Both the position numbers and the translations under genes were made by a program. Below are positions 25,696-37,605 of a stretch of 64,000 nt of DNA, in pieces. The notes beneath the pieces were generated by a model. That model was not told where the DNA came from. It was given only the letters and a program-made list of their open reading frames with translations, and made no database searches. Position 1 is the stretch's first letter. Every line of letters starts with the position of its first letter. The stretch comes from Trogon surrucura (Eukaryota; Chordata; Aves; Trogoniformes; Trogonidae). Location of the stretch: positions 28,232,084 through 28,296,083 of the forward strand of contig CM036624.1 of NCBI GenBank assembly GCA_020746105.1. The letters run 5' to 3'.

Positions 25696-27984
25696 TGTAA
25701 CTTTGGATGCAGACAACCTTCTCATATGAATAATTTGCAATTTCTACCAAAACGACAGGCAGAGATTTGACGCTTTGTAAACAGGATAAAGCTCTAAAAT
25801 GTTCAGCCTAGCTTAACCCTGAAAAAGTAGCACCACCTCAACTATTTAAAGAAGTGTTAGCCCTGAAAGTTAGTGGTGACTGTCCTTATGCGAAATTACT
25901 TTTCATGAAATCCAATATACAGGAAAATTCTCAGCAATTAGTGGATATTGCAGATTGTGTACGCACATTGTGCATTATTTGGTGATTTTAATTGTTAAGT
26001 CTCACCCAAACAGGATTTACAATTAGTCTTTTATCTATTTGATGCATTGTCAGCACAGTGTTAGGCAGGACACTGTTAGATAAAGAATGTTCAGATGCTT
26101 GTCTTAGATTAAGTAGGAGGGTGTTAATTAGGAAAATAGTCCCTGATTTTTATATTAAATATAAGTATTATGCAGCACATTTTCAAGTTTGTAAGGAAGC
26201 GACACCTAAGTTCTACACACTGTGTTTACTTTACGGGTGTTGAAATGAGAGATCTAAGTTCTTGCTAGGGTACAGATGGTCATTTATTTCCAAGCCAAAA
26301 TAATGACAGTTCCCTACCTTTTAACATCTGCCCTAAATTTATCTATTGTTTTGTTACACTTAGATTTCTTAATTAGAGGAGAGAGTGAGCGTAATCTGAA
26401 GGCTCAGTTGGGATACATTTTCCAAACTACCCCACAGAGTCTGAGTATTTTGACTCGTGGGAAACCCAAACGGCCTGATGTTATTTTAGCAGCTCCTGCT
26501 TTCCAAGTTCCCGACTTTCTCTTTTCAGCTGACAATGCCTACCTCCAGGTGTCCCATATGGACAGTAAATGGGATGCTAACATCCTGTGTAGCTGCTAAA
26601 TTGTAGTTCACTCAGTCTATGGGAACATTATGACAGTTCATTTGTTTCCACATGTTTTCAGTGGTGTCTGTGACAGTTCTTACCTTAGGACCTACTCATT
26701 AAACGGAGTTTTTGGTAATCTCTCGTGTCCATTATGCTGAAAGATTTAAATATCTTAATATACTTGTTTGATTACACGGATATGGCTTTTCCTATTTCTA
26801 GATTTCTATTTCGGTTGTTATTTTTTTAATACAGTTTATTCATTCTCCCCATATTCCCCTTTAGAGCATTAGCTGGTACCTGCCTGATAACTTGCATTGA
26901 CTTACAGCCTCAGGCTGCTGTAAAAAACATCCTGTGAGGACACGCTGTTTGGTTATTCATGGAGCTCTGTGTTCTGCAGATTGTTCAGTCCCAATTCTTC
27001 AGAAACAGTTTCATAAACTAAAACTACATTAGAAAGCTCACTCTCTACTGCAGCGGATGATTTAATGCAAATTATCCAGGTATTCTACAACATTTATGAA
27101 AAATATTTAGGAAGGAGAAAAGTAACATCTTTCTATCCAGCTCATAAAACATTGCAATGTCTACTCAGAAGCACAACAGACTTCCTGTAAAGCCTTGACA
27201 TTCCTGCCCACATATCACAATGCTAAATGAAGAGATTTTGATCTTTGCAAAGCCAGTCCCCTCTGAATTACCTTAGAGGTACTGAAAATCTTTATTATCT
27301 GTATGAGTTTGCTGTTGCTGCGTATTATTTTACTGAGATTTATTTAAAGTTCTCATCCATAGCTCGTTACATTATTCTGCTATTCATTTCCCTTAATCAG
27401 AACATTCAGTAAGCGGTGTTGCTATAGCAATACTGCAACTTTTCATATGACCAAATTCTTGTCCACTGCAGTCTGTGCAAAGAAATGAAAAAATAATACT
27501 ATAAACAGCTAAAGTGGTCCATGGGTTCACTGAGAAAAAAAGCCACCTCTCACTTAGAGCTGGCTTGCACACTGATATCAGTTAAGGGTACACATAAAAT
27601 CTAATTTAGGTTTACTGTTCACTTTGATATGTGATGCACTTAAATGTAGGGCTAATAACAGAGCATGAAAGGGGTTTCTCCAGCCTTGTGCACCACAGAG
27701 GATGTTTCTCATCCTCAGGTCCTCAAGGTGGACTGACACAGCCCAGTGTTAAAGGCTAGAAATAGGTCAGAGAGTCTCCATTAAATATGTAGTGACCCAA
27801 ATTTCTGTGCAAGTGGCACAGTCCCTGTTAGCCCTGACTAGCAGTGCCGAAGTACCATTCTTTGGATCTAGGGTCACAGGGTAGAACTTGTTTCCCCATT
27901 TTCCTCCTGTTTGACCCACATAAAGCCCTCTCAGTAAAGATTTAGTATTTGAATTAAATTCACTGATCCACAGTTGTATTTCTC

Positions 27985-28040
27985 CAGTGTGAGTTACACT
28001 GACATAAAATGAAGTGGCGAATTAGGCCCTGAGGGCTTTA
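27985..28040. repeat. Fragment of an old amniote interspersed repeat (unassigned)
   Basis: CCAGTGTGAGTTACACTGACATAAAATGAAG ... GAATTAGGCCCTGAG resembles a motif recurrent in sauropsid genomes in which 'GTGTAAGTTACACTGA' words precede 'GAATCTGGCCC'. The match is by pattern memory only, and the family cannot be named here. Confidence 0.3.
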
Positions 28041-31000
28041 GGAATGATGGGGCCTTTTGCAGGCCTTTTGGCTTGGGATGAGTTTTTGCCCGCAGTGAAT
28101 ACATAAAATAACTAGCAAACTCTTTTACTCTGAGTATCAGTTACAAGACCTAGGAGTCTTCATTACTCTACTGGCTGGGGATTGAAAATTCCAAAATTAG
28201 AAAAGCTACTCAAGGAAAAAAAAAACAAAACCCTCTGCATGCTATAATTGAACTGATTATGAAAAGAGCTGTGAAGAGACTATACAAGTAAGGCAGCGAA
28301 TGTACTACTCAACAGAACAGCAGCAGCAAGAGGAATAGACACTGCAAGCCATTTCTAGGCCAGCGAGGCACAGAGGGGGATAGCAGGCCAAATAACGAGA
28401 ACAAAAGAGAATTAGAAGTGTTTTACCAAAAGATTAATTTCAAACGTTTATAATAACGCTACAGAAATACTTCTGTTCAGTAATTCAGTCTTAAAATAAC
28501 ACAAATTAATCATACTTTGTGATCACAAGCTCTTATAAAGTTTGTGATGCGTTTTTAATAAATTTCCCTTAACGTTGAGACTCGTACTAGGTCTTTTTAC
28601 CTGTGTCCATTCCTTTTAGTCAGAGGGGCTTCATTTCTCTGCACCCATGTATCTTATTGCTCCTTTGATTACTCAGGGAAGAAGGCAGTGAAGAAAGAAC
28701 CTTTTTATTCGTACTGTGCCTGCTGAAAAAGTAAAAATAAAATTAGTCCAAATAGAGAAAAAGTACAGCAACATACATATCAGAGACAATGACCTTCATA
28801 CAGATTCCACATCCTGTTCATAACTCAAATGATACAGGCCTCCTCCCCAGTTGGTTTTACTGACAGAACATTCTGGAAGTTGTTCCAAAAGCTTGGGACC
28901 TGGTAGTATCACTTATTTTTTTTTAAAAAAGTGTACTTGGTGTCTCTGTGCTCCCTTAACTTTGTCATCATTAATTATTATGTTGGAAATCAAAATATCA
29001 TCTCTTTTCTTGGATTACTTTCACAGAGATATCTAAAGTTGGGTGGTGCACATGTACTTCTGCCAAGATACTTGGCTCAGCCTAGAGCAACTGTCGCAGA
29101 GCAGCAGTCTTTCTTGCTCAACCCTCCTACTCCTTCCCAGCTGCGTATTTTCTTCTGTGTAATAGTTTGGTTTTCCTTTGCATCACCTATTTGTTATTCT
29201 CTGCAGTTGGCTTAAAAAGCAGGAACAGATTAATCAAGTTGTTATTTTCTATAATAAACAACCCCAAACATGTTCTTTCCTAGGTTTTAATTCCATTACT
29301 AGTGAGTCTACACGCAACATCTACTGCACACGCTCTGCTTAGCAACGAGGGCACTTGCAGCAGGCTCAGGCACTAACTTCAGAAGCATTTTTGGATCAAC
29401 TCTATCTGCCAAACTATGGGAGAGCATGAGTCCGTGACTGCCCGTGTATAAAGGTTCCTCCTTTTATTGGCATCCCAGTAGCTGTGACGTAAACTTTACT
29501 GGTGGTGCACAGGATACAGCAACACGCACTACAGCAAGTCAGGACTTTCATTCCGTTTCTCTGTGGGATTTTAGTATATCAAACCAAATGTCATTAGTAC
29601 TGGATTCCCCGACGCAGACTCCACTTCACTTGCTTCTCCTACACATTGTAAGTATTTATAACGCACAAGCAGTGCAGCATCTGAGCACCACACAACTGGC
29701 ATATGGAATAAATCTTTTGTAAAATATGAGACCAGCAATCAGCAAAATAAAGGCATTCTGAAGCATAACTGTAAAGCCCATCCCACAGAGAATACATTAA
29801 TAGATCAGTATGCATACAAATATCCCATTATGGTGGATCTACAGTCTTATTAAGTAGCTATCTTCCTTCCTATCACTTAAATCAATCTCTCTTTCTCTTT
29901 TCTGAAACAAAGTGCTCCATATTCCCCATAGTTGGCACTTAGCCTAATTTTATGCAAATCTGACAGACAAAATAATTTTCACTATGTACTGCATTCAACC
30001 AAGGCTTGGGCTATATTTGGAATGGCAACCTTCACCTATGCCCATTCATTCATTAATCTGCTTTCCATAAACCTTGTTGCATAAATAATGTAAGTTCATT
30101 ATAAAGATAACGAATGATGAATCCAGCTCCAAATTACGAATAAACTATGCTCTGAGGTTTTTCAATTTTCAAAAGAACACGAATTTTGTCTGAGAAATGG
30201 TTGAAAAACCAACCATTTTGGTCTGACACAACAAAAAATTAATATTGTAATAGGAAACTTCTAAAACAATATAATAGACAGTCTCTGCTGGATGCATATA
30301 AAATCCCTGAGTTAAATGACTGTGTCCCTGAAGCACATGGAGATAGGGGAGGGCTGGAGGCCCAGCATGTGTTTGCTGTAGTACTCTGCTGAAATGAAGC
30401 TTTTATTAAGCCACATATCTTATGGAAAGTTTCTTTATAGCATTTATTTTCCCTTTGTCCTAACTCTGTTTTCCAGAAGAACATTTGCTCAAATTTCAGA
30501 GTCTGAGACTATGAAGGGGAATAGAGAAAGCACTACATGTCCCTTTACCAATATCAAATGAAGCTCTGTAGTTTGGAATATCTTTCAAAATTTAATGAAA
30601 AAGTGCAGATGAAAAACTACTTGCAGAAGGCCTATTTGTCTGTTTATGTTTAAAACACTTAACTTTGCGGGTGCCTAAGTTATATTGCAATGAAAAAACA
30701 AATCAAAAGATGTTGAGAGTTGCATTAGCAAGTAAAAAGCATAAAGTTTGCAACTCTGGCACAAAAGTTTTTCCTTTCGCTTCATTCAGAACTAAATAAT
30801 TACAGAACTTGCATATGGTTTATTCTGAACTACTACAGCTAATAAGAGATTCTACATAGTATTAGTATTCAGGGACATCAAACAAAAAACTGGCTGAGGA
30901 TGGCATATTTCCCTTCTAACAGGAAAATTGTTGTGTGAAACTGTACATAGTTCAAACAACTTCAAAAATAATGTTTAATATTTAAAGAAAAGTACTAGTC

Positions 31001-31639
31001 AAGGGTTCCATAACTTCAGTAGATTTTATCATGTATTATTTACCTGTTGGAGACTCTGAAACCTGGTCTATAACAAAAATGTAAAGATGGTTGCTGAAGT
31101 AGCCCTTCTAAATCTGTGAGAACACCTTAAGGAGGGTGTTTGTGTTTATAGTATCTTTACGGATAAAAAAATATGTCGATCATTATGCTAGTAAACAAAA
31201 TATTTGATAGCATTATTATGTTATTTATTCAATTAGATTTAATTTTTTTCAGTCACACCAGACTGAGTTAGGGACTTCTAAAGTCTGAGGAACAGAGAGG
31301 AAAGAAAAAATTGTTCCTCCTCAACGCCCAGGTATGGTAGTGCCTGGGCACTGCTCTTGCAGACTGAAACAGAAGCCTTTCAGTTATACTGCACCATCTA
31401 GACAAGTCTTGGTGATAAAAAGTCAAAATACGTGGAATTAAAATTGATTTAAAACCTCCATATATTGCTGTCCAATAAAACAGCACTATATGTAAGAGGG
31501 AACAAAATACAACAGAACTTCCAAACCCTGTGGCCAGAGCCGACATGAAGAAAAAACAAACGGGACAGGGGCACACGTTCTGAAGTGTGCAGCACAAAAA
31601 CCAATTCAGATTAAACTTTGCTGCATGGTCTTACAAATG

Positions 31640-31905
31640 TGTAGCCTGCGCATATCCTTTGTGAAGGAGTCTCCAAGTCACGTGGAAAGACCAGAAAGAT
31701 GGGCTAAAAGACCCATCTGAAATAAACAGTCTTAATTCTGTACTCTTTCCCTGGTTGCTCTGCTGGCCCAGCCCATGAGCCAGATCTGGCTGGTGGGTCC
31801 GACAAGAAGCAGCAGCCGGTGCCTCCCACACCCCGCCCGGAGGGGACAGCCCCTGCCAACCCCTGTTAGCGCTGCCGTCTCCAGGGCAGAAGGCAGTGGT
31901 GTAGC
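31640..31905. other. Small GC-richer patch
   Basis: Bases about 31745-31895 are distinctly GC-richer than their surroundings and include ACCCCGCCCGGAGGGG, TTAGCGCTGCCG and CAGCCGG. Open frames on the - strand (31631-31912 and 31732-32091) cross it in two different frames, so coding is doubtful. It could be a small regulatory element or a decayed GC-rich repeat. Confidence 0.3.
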
Positions 31906-32105
31906 CTGACACACGTGCTGCATTTTTTCTGCCAGTGAAGCTTCCTTAGCAGCTGGTTTTAGGTACTGTAGTAGCATGAGGGATACTGTAAACAGCAGAT
32001 CCATCACAACACTAAGGTATGATAATCCCACCTGACTTGAAATATTATACTTCATCTGAAGGGGAATCAATAACAGACATTTTGCTTGCAACTAATCTTC
32101 AGCAC

Positions 32106-32151
32106 AGCTTCAATATAGAATACGAAGTAGCTTCAATATAGAATATGAAGT
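32106..32151. repeat. Tandem duplication, 23-bp period
   Basis: AGCTTCAATATAGAATACG and AGCTTCAATATAGAATATG begin adjacent 23-base units at 32106 and 32129. They differ at one position in 23, a transition at a CpG in the first unit. The near identity points to a recent slippage event. Confidence 0.9.
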
Positions 32152-33048
32152 GGCAAGAAAGGAATAGATCTGCCATTCTTAAAATTATTCAAAAAAATCA
32201 AATAAAGACTAACTTTAAAAGACTTTGCTATTTGTTCACAGTCATCCTATAAGCAGGAGGATTTATTCAGCATCTATTCACTGAATAAACTGCTGTGATT
32301 AAGCTTTCAGTCATTGGCGTCTTTTGCACAAAGAGACATTTAAAGAGCATGTGCAGTGAACGTTTTATTAGGCCAGGAAGTTGGACACGAGGAAGATGAC
32401 CTTGCCTGACACAATTTCTTTATGAGACGATCTTCTCAATGATCTATGGCTCCACCAAGTAAAACTATGGTTTCAATACTGCCCTTCAAACCTGGGTCAA
32501 GTGATGTCGCGAACAGACATTCTTCCCTGTCAAACATCTAACTGATCCCATGGTTTGTAGAGCCACTACTATTACTTTCAAATTTGATTTGCATGCTTTT
32601 AGCAAAGAGGTGCCTACACCTGTACGTGATAAGTAGCTGCACCTGCCTTCAATTTGCTTTACTACATCTTATTTCCTAAGTGAGCAGTTCAAATACTAAA
32701 GGTGGCAATCAAAGACTGGCAAGATTTGAGTAGCGAAGGTAAGGATTGAATTACTCTCAGCTTTCAACCTGTGTGTTTCCCTGGCCTTGTCCAATTTCTT
32801 GACTAAAACTGGGAAATAAAGACTCATCTCTTCTAAATATAGTTGTTGTCTGTTCTCTGAGAAGCTGCAGGGTCGAAAAATGTTCTATCAAGACATGATC
32901 CTATATTGTGGTAACTCTGAGCTTTATGATCATTGTCTTAAAACTGACAGAGAATTTACTCTAACTTATAAATACAAGGAAGGTACAGTTAATATACATG
33001 TTTGTGAATCCCAGAAGATAACTCTGCTGTTTTATTTTTAATCAGTCC

Positions 33049-33068
33049 TTTTTTTTTTTTTTTTTTTT
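33049..33068. repeat. Poly-T tract
   Basis: An uninterrupted run of 20 T. It lies about 100 bases downstream (in - strand terms) of a consensus splice donor but has no demonstrated role. Confidence 0.9.
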
Positions 33069-33168
33069 AAGAGAATTAATGAGTTTGTGGTTAAAAACAA
33101 ACGTAAGAAAAATAAAACCTTGATATATTTTCTCCATCTTACATCTAACGCTTGATTCAGTTACTTAC

Positions 33169-33328
33169 CTGGCTGGTGTTACGTGTTTGAGTCCCAGCTA
33201 GAAGCAATTTCAATCGTCAGGATGAGCACATCTCACAGGGTCAACACGCCACAACACAATCCATGCTGGGAAATGAAGCTTGGTCTTCTGAGGGCAAAAA
33301 TTTACTCCATTGCTTTCACCTGCAGTCT
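33169..33328 (-). other. Exon-like segment with consensus donor, probably non-coding
   Basis: On the - strand an acceptor GTGTGATTTCAG ends at 33329 and a donor CAG|GTAAGT, a complete consensus match, starts at 33168, bounding 160 bases. The segment is GC-richer than its flanks and includes CCAGCATGGATTGTG and GTTGACCCTGTGAG. One frame is open for about 38 codons but stops before the donor, and the other two stop early. If real it would more likely be an exon of a long non-coding RNA or a poison exon than an ordinary coding exon. It could equally be a chance pseudo-exon. Confidence 0.2.
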
Positions 33329-36300
33329 CTGAAATCACACAAGCAATGTATGATTTCACAAAATGTGAAATAACTTTTTATAGGAAGAAAAGCAGACCTG
33401 GGCACTCTACCTATTGATCAAATCCTGAATTCTGTCATTCCATCAAAAAAAGAGAAGGATAACCACATACTTTAGTATTACTGAAAATGAGGCTAAATGT
33501 TGTTAAATCAGACAGCAAAAGATAAAATTTGGAGGAATTAAATTGGATAATTTATCTAATATGATTAGATATAATACCTAGTAAAAATGTACCAGTTTTA
33601 ATATACAAGTCTTCTGAAGAACATAAGAGTGCAAAGAAGAGAGAGAACATTTAATACTAGTTTGTCACTGGAATATGAAATGTCTTATTAGTTGCAAGTA
33701 AATGCTTGATCGAATTTTCTTCATACCATTTAGGTTTGGTTGGGCTTAATAGTCACCAGGTAACAACAAAAAAGTGATAGAGAGCGTACTCTACCGTCAA
33801 TGAGCAGATCTGCTTTTCGAGATGGTGCTACCATTTTCAGGATCATGCTAGCCACTTACTGCCCTCAAGGTGGAATGCAATATGCCATGTTTCTCTCTTA
33901 GAGCATCTCCTTGTCTCATATAATATCACTTCCAAACTTACAGCTAAAATAATTTTCAGAATATGGTCTCTAATGCAACCTCAGTGCTTACAAATGGATT
34001 CTCCTAGCAACGAATTCTTTAAAGACAGATAATGCATGCTCGAACAGCATTATCTTCTAAGGGGTCTCATGAGTCACTCTAGTTAAAAGAGCAGAGAGAG
34101 AAAATCCACTTGTTAAATAAGTCAGAGTAGCAGAATAAATTTACTACCCACTAAATTAGTAATTTTATTATTAATAAGGTTCCTTTATTTATTTCTGTTA
34201 TAAGGACAGTACAATACTGCTGAAAACATGATTTTGTTATGAAAAATATATGAATTCCATCATCAGGTACTCACCATGACAGGTCAGTACCTAAGGCTTC
34301 ACTGCAAGTTTAAAGGAGAGAATGTGCTTTAGTACTAGAGCAAGCTAAAATGGGACAGGAGAGCCCACTGAGCCATGAGTCTTTAGAAATTGGTCCTAAA
34401 CTGAATAGCCACAGAAGTAATCCCACCTGGGAATTATTCACTAACTGCCCACCCCTCGCCAAGTTATTTGCTAGTATCAACAGAATAATCATCACCACAA
34501 ACTGGTACTAGTGCTTATCTTTTGTTCTTGGATCTCCTAGGTGAGAAAGTGAACCGGTTAAAAAAAAATAAATTTGTAAACTCCAGCCAGCAAAGTGCCT
34601 TTTAACTTTTTAAGTACTGGGGCTGTGGTATTATCAAGTCACTGACAGTAATTTCACCGTTGGTAATAAAACAAACACCATACATGATAAACATGGACAT
34701 TCTCATGACAAAGTAGTTGTTACTCAAGGAAACATTTGTTCCTATCAGATACAAATCTAGCTCTTTTGTATTCATAGTAAAAAAGAACTCTTGTTTTCTC
34801 AAAAAAGTGGTATAAGGAAATTAGCATTGAATGATTTATCTCAGGAGCCGATTGTAAAATGCTTCACACCCAGGCACTGCCGGTCAGAACAGCAAACCTG
34901 CAATGGGACATCTGGTGAACGAAGGCTCCACTTTGGCAACACTGCTCATGTTCCAACAGAAAAAAAAAAAAGAGTAAAATGCATTTCGGGAACTGGCCCA
35001 AACACAGGTGGTTCAGGCTTTTGTTTCTAATTAAAACTTCCCCAAAACATATTGGTATTGCTTTATTAGCAATTTCTTTCATCTCATTTTTTTCTCAAAC
35101 TTCAGTTGCTTGATAGGGAGAAACTTTACACATTATCAGCTCTTTCAACAAATTAGAAAAACAAATATGAACATAGTATACCATATTCCTATATAATAAA
35201 AAATTGATTATAAGCAAAGAATTGCATACTGTGCTGGTGTTGTAAATTGCTTCCTCTGTGGCTTTCACAACATTGCCTATGAACATAATTGAATGTCATG
35301 AGTTTATGTTTGCAAATACAATCCCAACGACATTGCACCTGGGAGCATGTACACACAGTCATCTGTTATGGAGAAGGATCTAAACATATGGCCTGTTGAT
35401 TGGGGTCTGGCCCCAAAGCTATCACAAAACTCTCCAGCCAGTTTTCTGCCAGACTAACCCATCACAATAATTCAGCACCATCAAACAGGAGCTTCCCAAC
35501 AACGACCAAGAAAGTGTATAGCATTTGAAACACTAAACATCTGAGAAAGCAAAGGTCAGAGGCACACCTCTTACCAAGGGAAAATTATATTGGGTCCAAT
35601 CCTTTATTTTTATTCATCTTACTAGTCTGGCCTGTTAAGGCACAGGTTTTATTTTCTCCTTCAATCTTCCAGTAACACCCGTCTAGATCAAAGCTTTAAC
35701 AGCAAGATTATCTTTTGCATATATGGGTAGCACCTGTATGTTCAAAGTTAAGGTAATTCTGTAAAAGTTGTCGGACCTCATGCGCATGGTTCCCATCAGC
35801 TGTTAGTGGGGAAATCAGTTTTGGACAAGTTGTCTTTGGCTCACAGATGAAATGCACATGCTGTCACTTACACAGGCAAAACACGCGTCTTTTCTTCATT
35901 TTTGCATGTGTGTTTCCGAACAGGACAGTAATTTTAAAAAAGCAGAAATTAAACTGTAAGTTTCCATTTGTGAAAATGAGCAAATGTTCCTGGGATTTCA
36001 AGCAGGATAAGATAGTTAAACTTTAAATAAATACCTTTGAAAGGAATATTTTCCACCGCTAAACATAGGAATTTTATGTATTTGAAATGAGATACAGCTT
36101 TTGACAATCACTAAAGCATACCGCAGGGTTCCAGACTTTAAAAATAAAGGTCTACATGTACATTTTTTGGAAGAAACAGCAATCAGACTAAGAACTAAGC
36201 ACCTGTTGGCAATGCCAGAATCTATAAATTAGGGCAGTATCTGTTGGTGTCTGTTATTACATTTGAATCTGAAACATCTACCCAAAGTAAATTGCAGCAT

Positions 36301-36584
36301 TTGGGCTGCTTCCTTTGTCATACCCTCCAGTAAAAGCTGGCTTAGTTTGATCCTGAAATGCTTTTAAACTGATAACTGTAAGTGAATGTGTGCAATGGCC
36401 ATGCTCGTGCAATTTTACTTTGTATAAAATAAAATACTCAAAACTTGGTACTGTAAGTGATAGCCTGCTGTTAGAATATATTGAAAAGAGAAAAATATTC
36501 TTTCTAATGAACCCTTAAAGTGAAATGTTCTGGAGGACAAAAATATTCAAGTTACTGGCTGACCTTTAGAGTCATATAGGAGAG

Positions 36585-36740
36585 GATGTGCATAATGCAT
36601 TATTCTGTCGGATATGCATTACCTATTATAAAATAATAGAGGCTTCAGAACTTTACATGTGACCATTAGAAAGATCAGAACATAACCCAGCCTTCGTAAT
36701 ATAATTGAGTGCTGCAAAATATCTCTAATGATTAATATAC
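36585..36740. promoter_or_regulatory. Cluster of homeodomain/POU-like motifs (putative enhancer)
   Basis: TAATGCATTA, a perfect 10-base palindrome, lies at 36593-36602. A second ATGCATTA lies 19 bases on at 36614-36621, about two helical turns away. The paired homeodomain arrangement TAATGATTA is at 36726-36734, with further TAAT cores between. Such motifs bind homeodomain and POU factors in general. Because they are AT-rich they also arise by chance in this kind of DNA. The cluster sits about 300-700 bases before the CpG-rich block, a spacing that would suit a promoter-proximal element. No functional evidence is available. Confidence 0.2.
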
Positions 36741-37019
36741 CAGACATTATGCAATGCTCCTACAAGGTAATTTTGTCCTGACACAGAGTAATGATTGTTA
36801 CGGTACTTCTGCAGCTTAAGACACATTAGGCCTCCGGGCTCCCAGGGCCAGCCGTAAAGCTGTACGTGGGTGTAGAAATTCCTCATTAACACCAGACTAT
36901 CTCCAACAGCTGTTTACATTAAGCCAACAAAAATTTTAAATACTTGTCTACACACAAGTGCACAATTCTCCCTTCTGCGTGCAAGAGCCTTAAAGCTAAA
37001 CAAACACCTTCCTTCACCT

Positions 37020-37320
37020 GGTGCCGCCCACACACAGCCCCGGCCTCGCACCGGTGGGGAAAGAGGCACACGCGCTTTTCCTGCCTTTTTGCCTCCCGGG
37101 GCGAGCACTGGAAGCACCCGGTGGTTTCTAACATCTGCAAGTGTCCCTCGGCTTGGGGACAAGCAGCTTCCTGGTGCAGAAGAGCTCCGAGGGGCTGGGC
37201 CTCTCCCTGCTAGTGCTGTGGGGCTCAGGGCCTGCGGCACCGCCCCACTCCCTGCCCCCGGGCAGCCCCCGCGCAGCTCATCCACTCCTGCCACCTAGCC
37301 CTACTCTGTCCACGGTAAAA
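37020..37320. promoter_or_regulatory. GC- and CpG-rich block, island-like
   Basis: Base composition changes sharply from AT-rich to GC-rich for about 300 bases. By hand count roughly 17 CpG sites fall in this span, including CACGCG, CCCGGG, ACCGGT and CCGCGC, whereas kilobases of flanking DNA have very few. Retained CpG suggests low germline methylation, as at promoters, or an unusual local base composition. Overlapping open frames on both strands (36914-37294 and 37225-37578 on -, 37141-37353 on +) are a by-product of few stops in GC-rich DNA and have no recognisable domain. There is no visible TATA box. It could be the start of an unannotated transcript, an orphan CpG island, or a GC-biased patch. 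Confidence 0.4.
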
Positions 37321-37485
37321 GGGCAGGAACGAACAAAGAAAACAAGGACTTAATGTAAAATAACTGCGGGTAGAGGGATGCAGTCTTTTTTGTGTTGTGT
37401 TACGACAATTTGTAAAGCAACACCAAAAGCTAGTGTCCAAATCTGTCACCCAGATGAATTTTTTTGTTGCTTTGTTTTGACACAG

Positions 37486-37605
37486 AATGAATTCTTGCAG
37501 TTCATACGAGAACAGCTCTTGGAGAGGAGCAGTTTGATACTCGTTCCATGGTTTGGGTATCTTTTTCTGGAGTGCCATATTGGGTTATCGTTTGCAATTT
37601 GCATG
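37486..37605 (+). other. Candidate internal exon, 40 codons, unproven
   Basis: A T-rich tract ending TTTTGACACAG| is followed by 120 bases with no stop in one frame, then ATG|GTAAGC, a strong donor. Both junctions are phase 0, so the unit could be included or skipped without a frame change. The peptide starts NEFLQFIREQLLERSS, is amphipathic or charged, and becomes hydrophobic (LVPWFGYLFLE). I do not recognise it. It begins about 170 bases after the CpG-rich block. Splice decoys with a chance open frame are common at this size, so this is a hypothesis only. Confidence 0.17.

Larger units (their letters stand above)
20204..36560. other. AT-rich unique DNA with isolated exon-like segments; no gene recognised
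   Basis: This is the longest repeat-poor stretch in the window. It contains an open frame with splice-acceptor context at 21007-21277 (-), two tandem duplications (25602-25695, 32106-32151), a scrap of old amniote repeat near 27.99 kb, a small GC-rich patch at about 31.75-31.90 kb, a segment bounded by strong splice signals at 33169-33328 (-), and a T20 tract. None of these can be tied into a named gene. Confidence 0.55.

Noticed and set aside
26058..26599. Two nearby + strand frames (26058-26243, 26276-26599)
   Set aside because: They have no shared domain, no splice link and no recognisable protein, and they look like chance frames.
5882..32151. Short direct repeats as a CRISPR-like array
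   Set aside because: Each is an isolated two-copy tandem duplication without unique spacers, and the genome is a vertebrate one.
33163..33178. Similarity to the 5' end of U1 snRNA (ACTTACCTGGC)
   Set aside because: It is simply the complement of a consensus splice donor. The rest of U1 does not follow.
36914..37578. Overlapping long frames on both strands
   Set aside because: GC-rich sequence has few stops. The frames overlap in conflicting phases, and the translations are Pro/Gly/Arg/Ser-rich with no domain.
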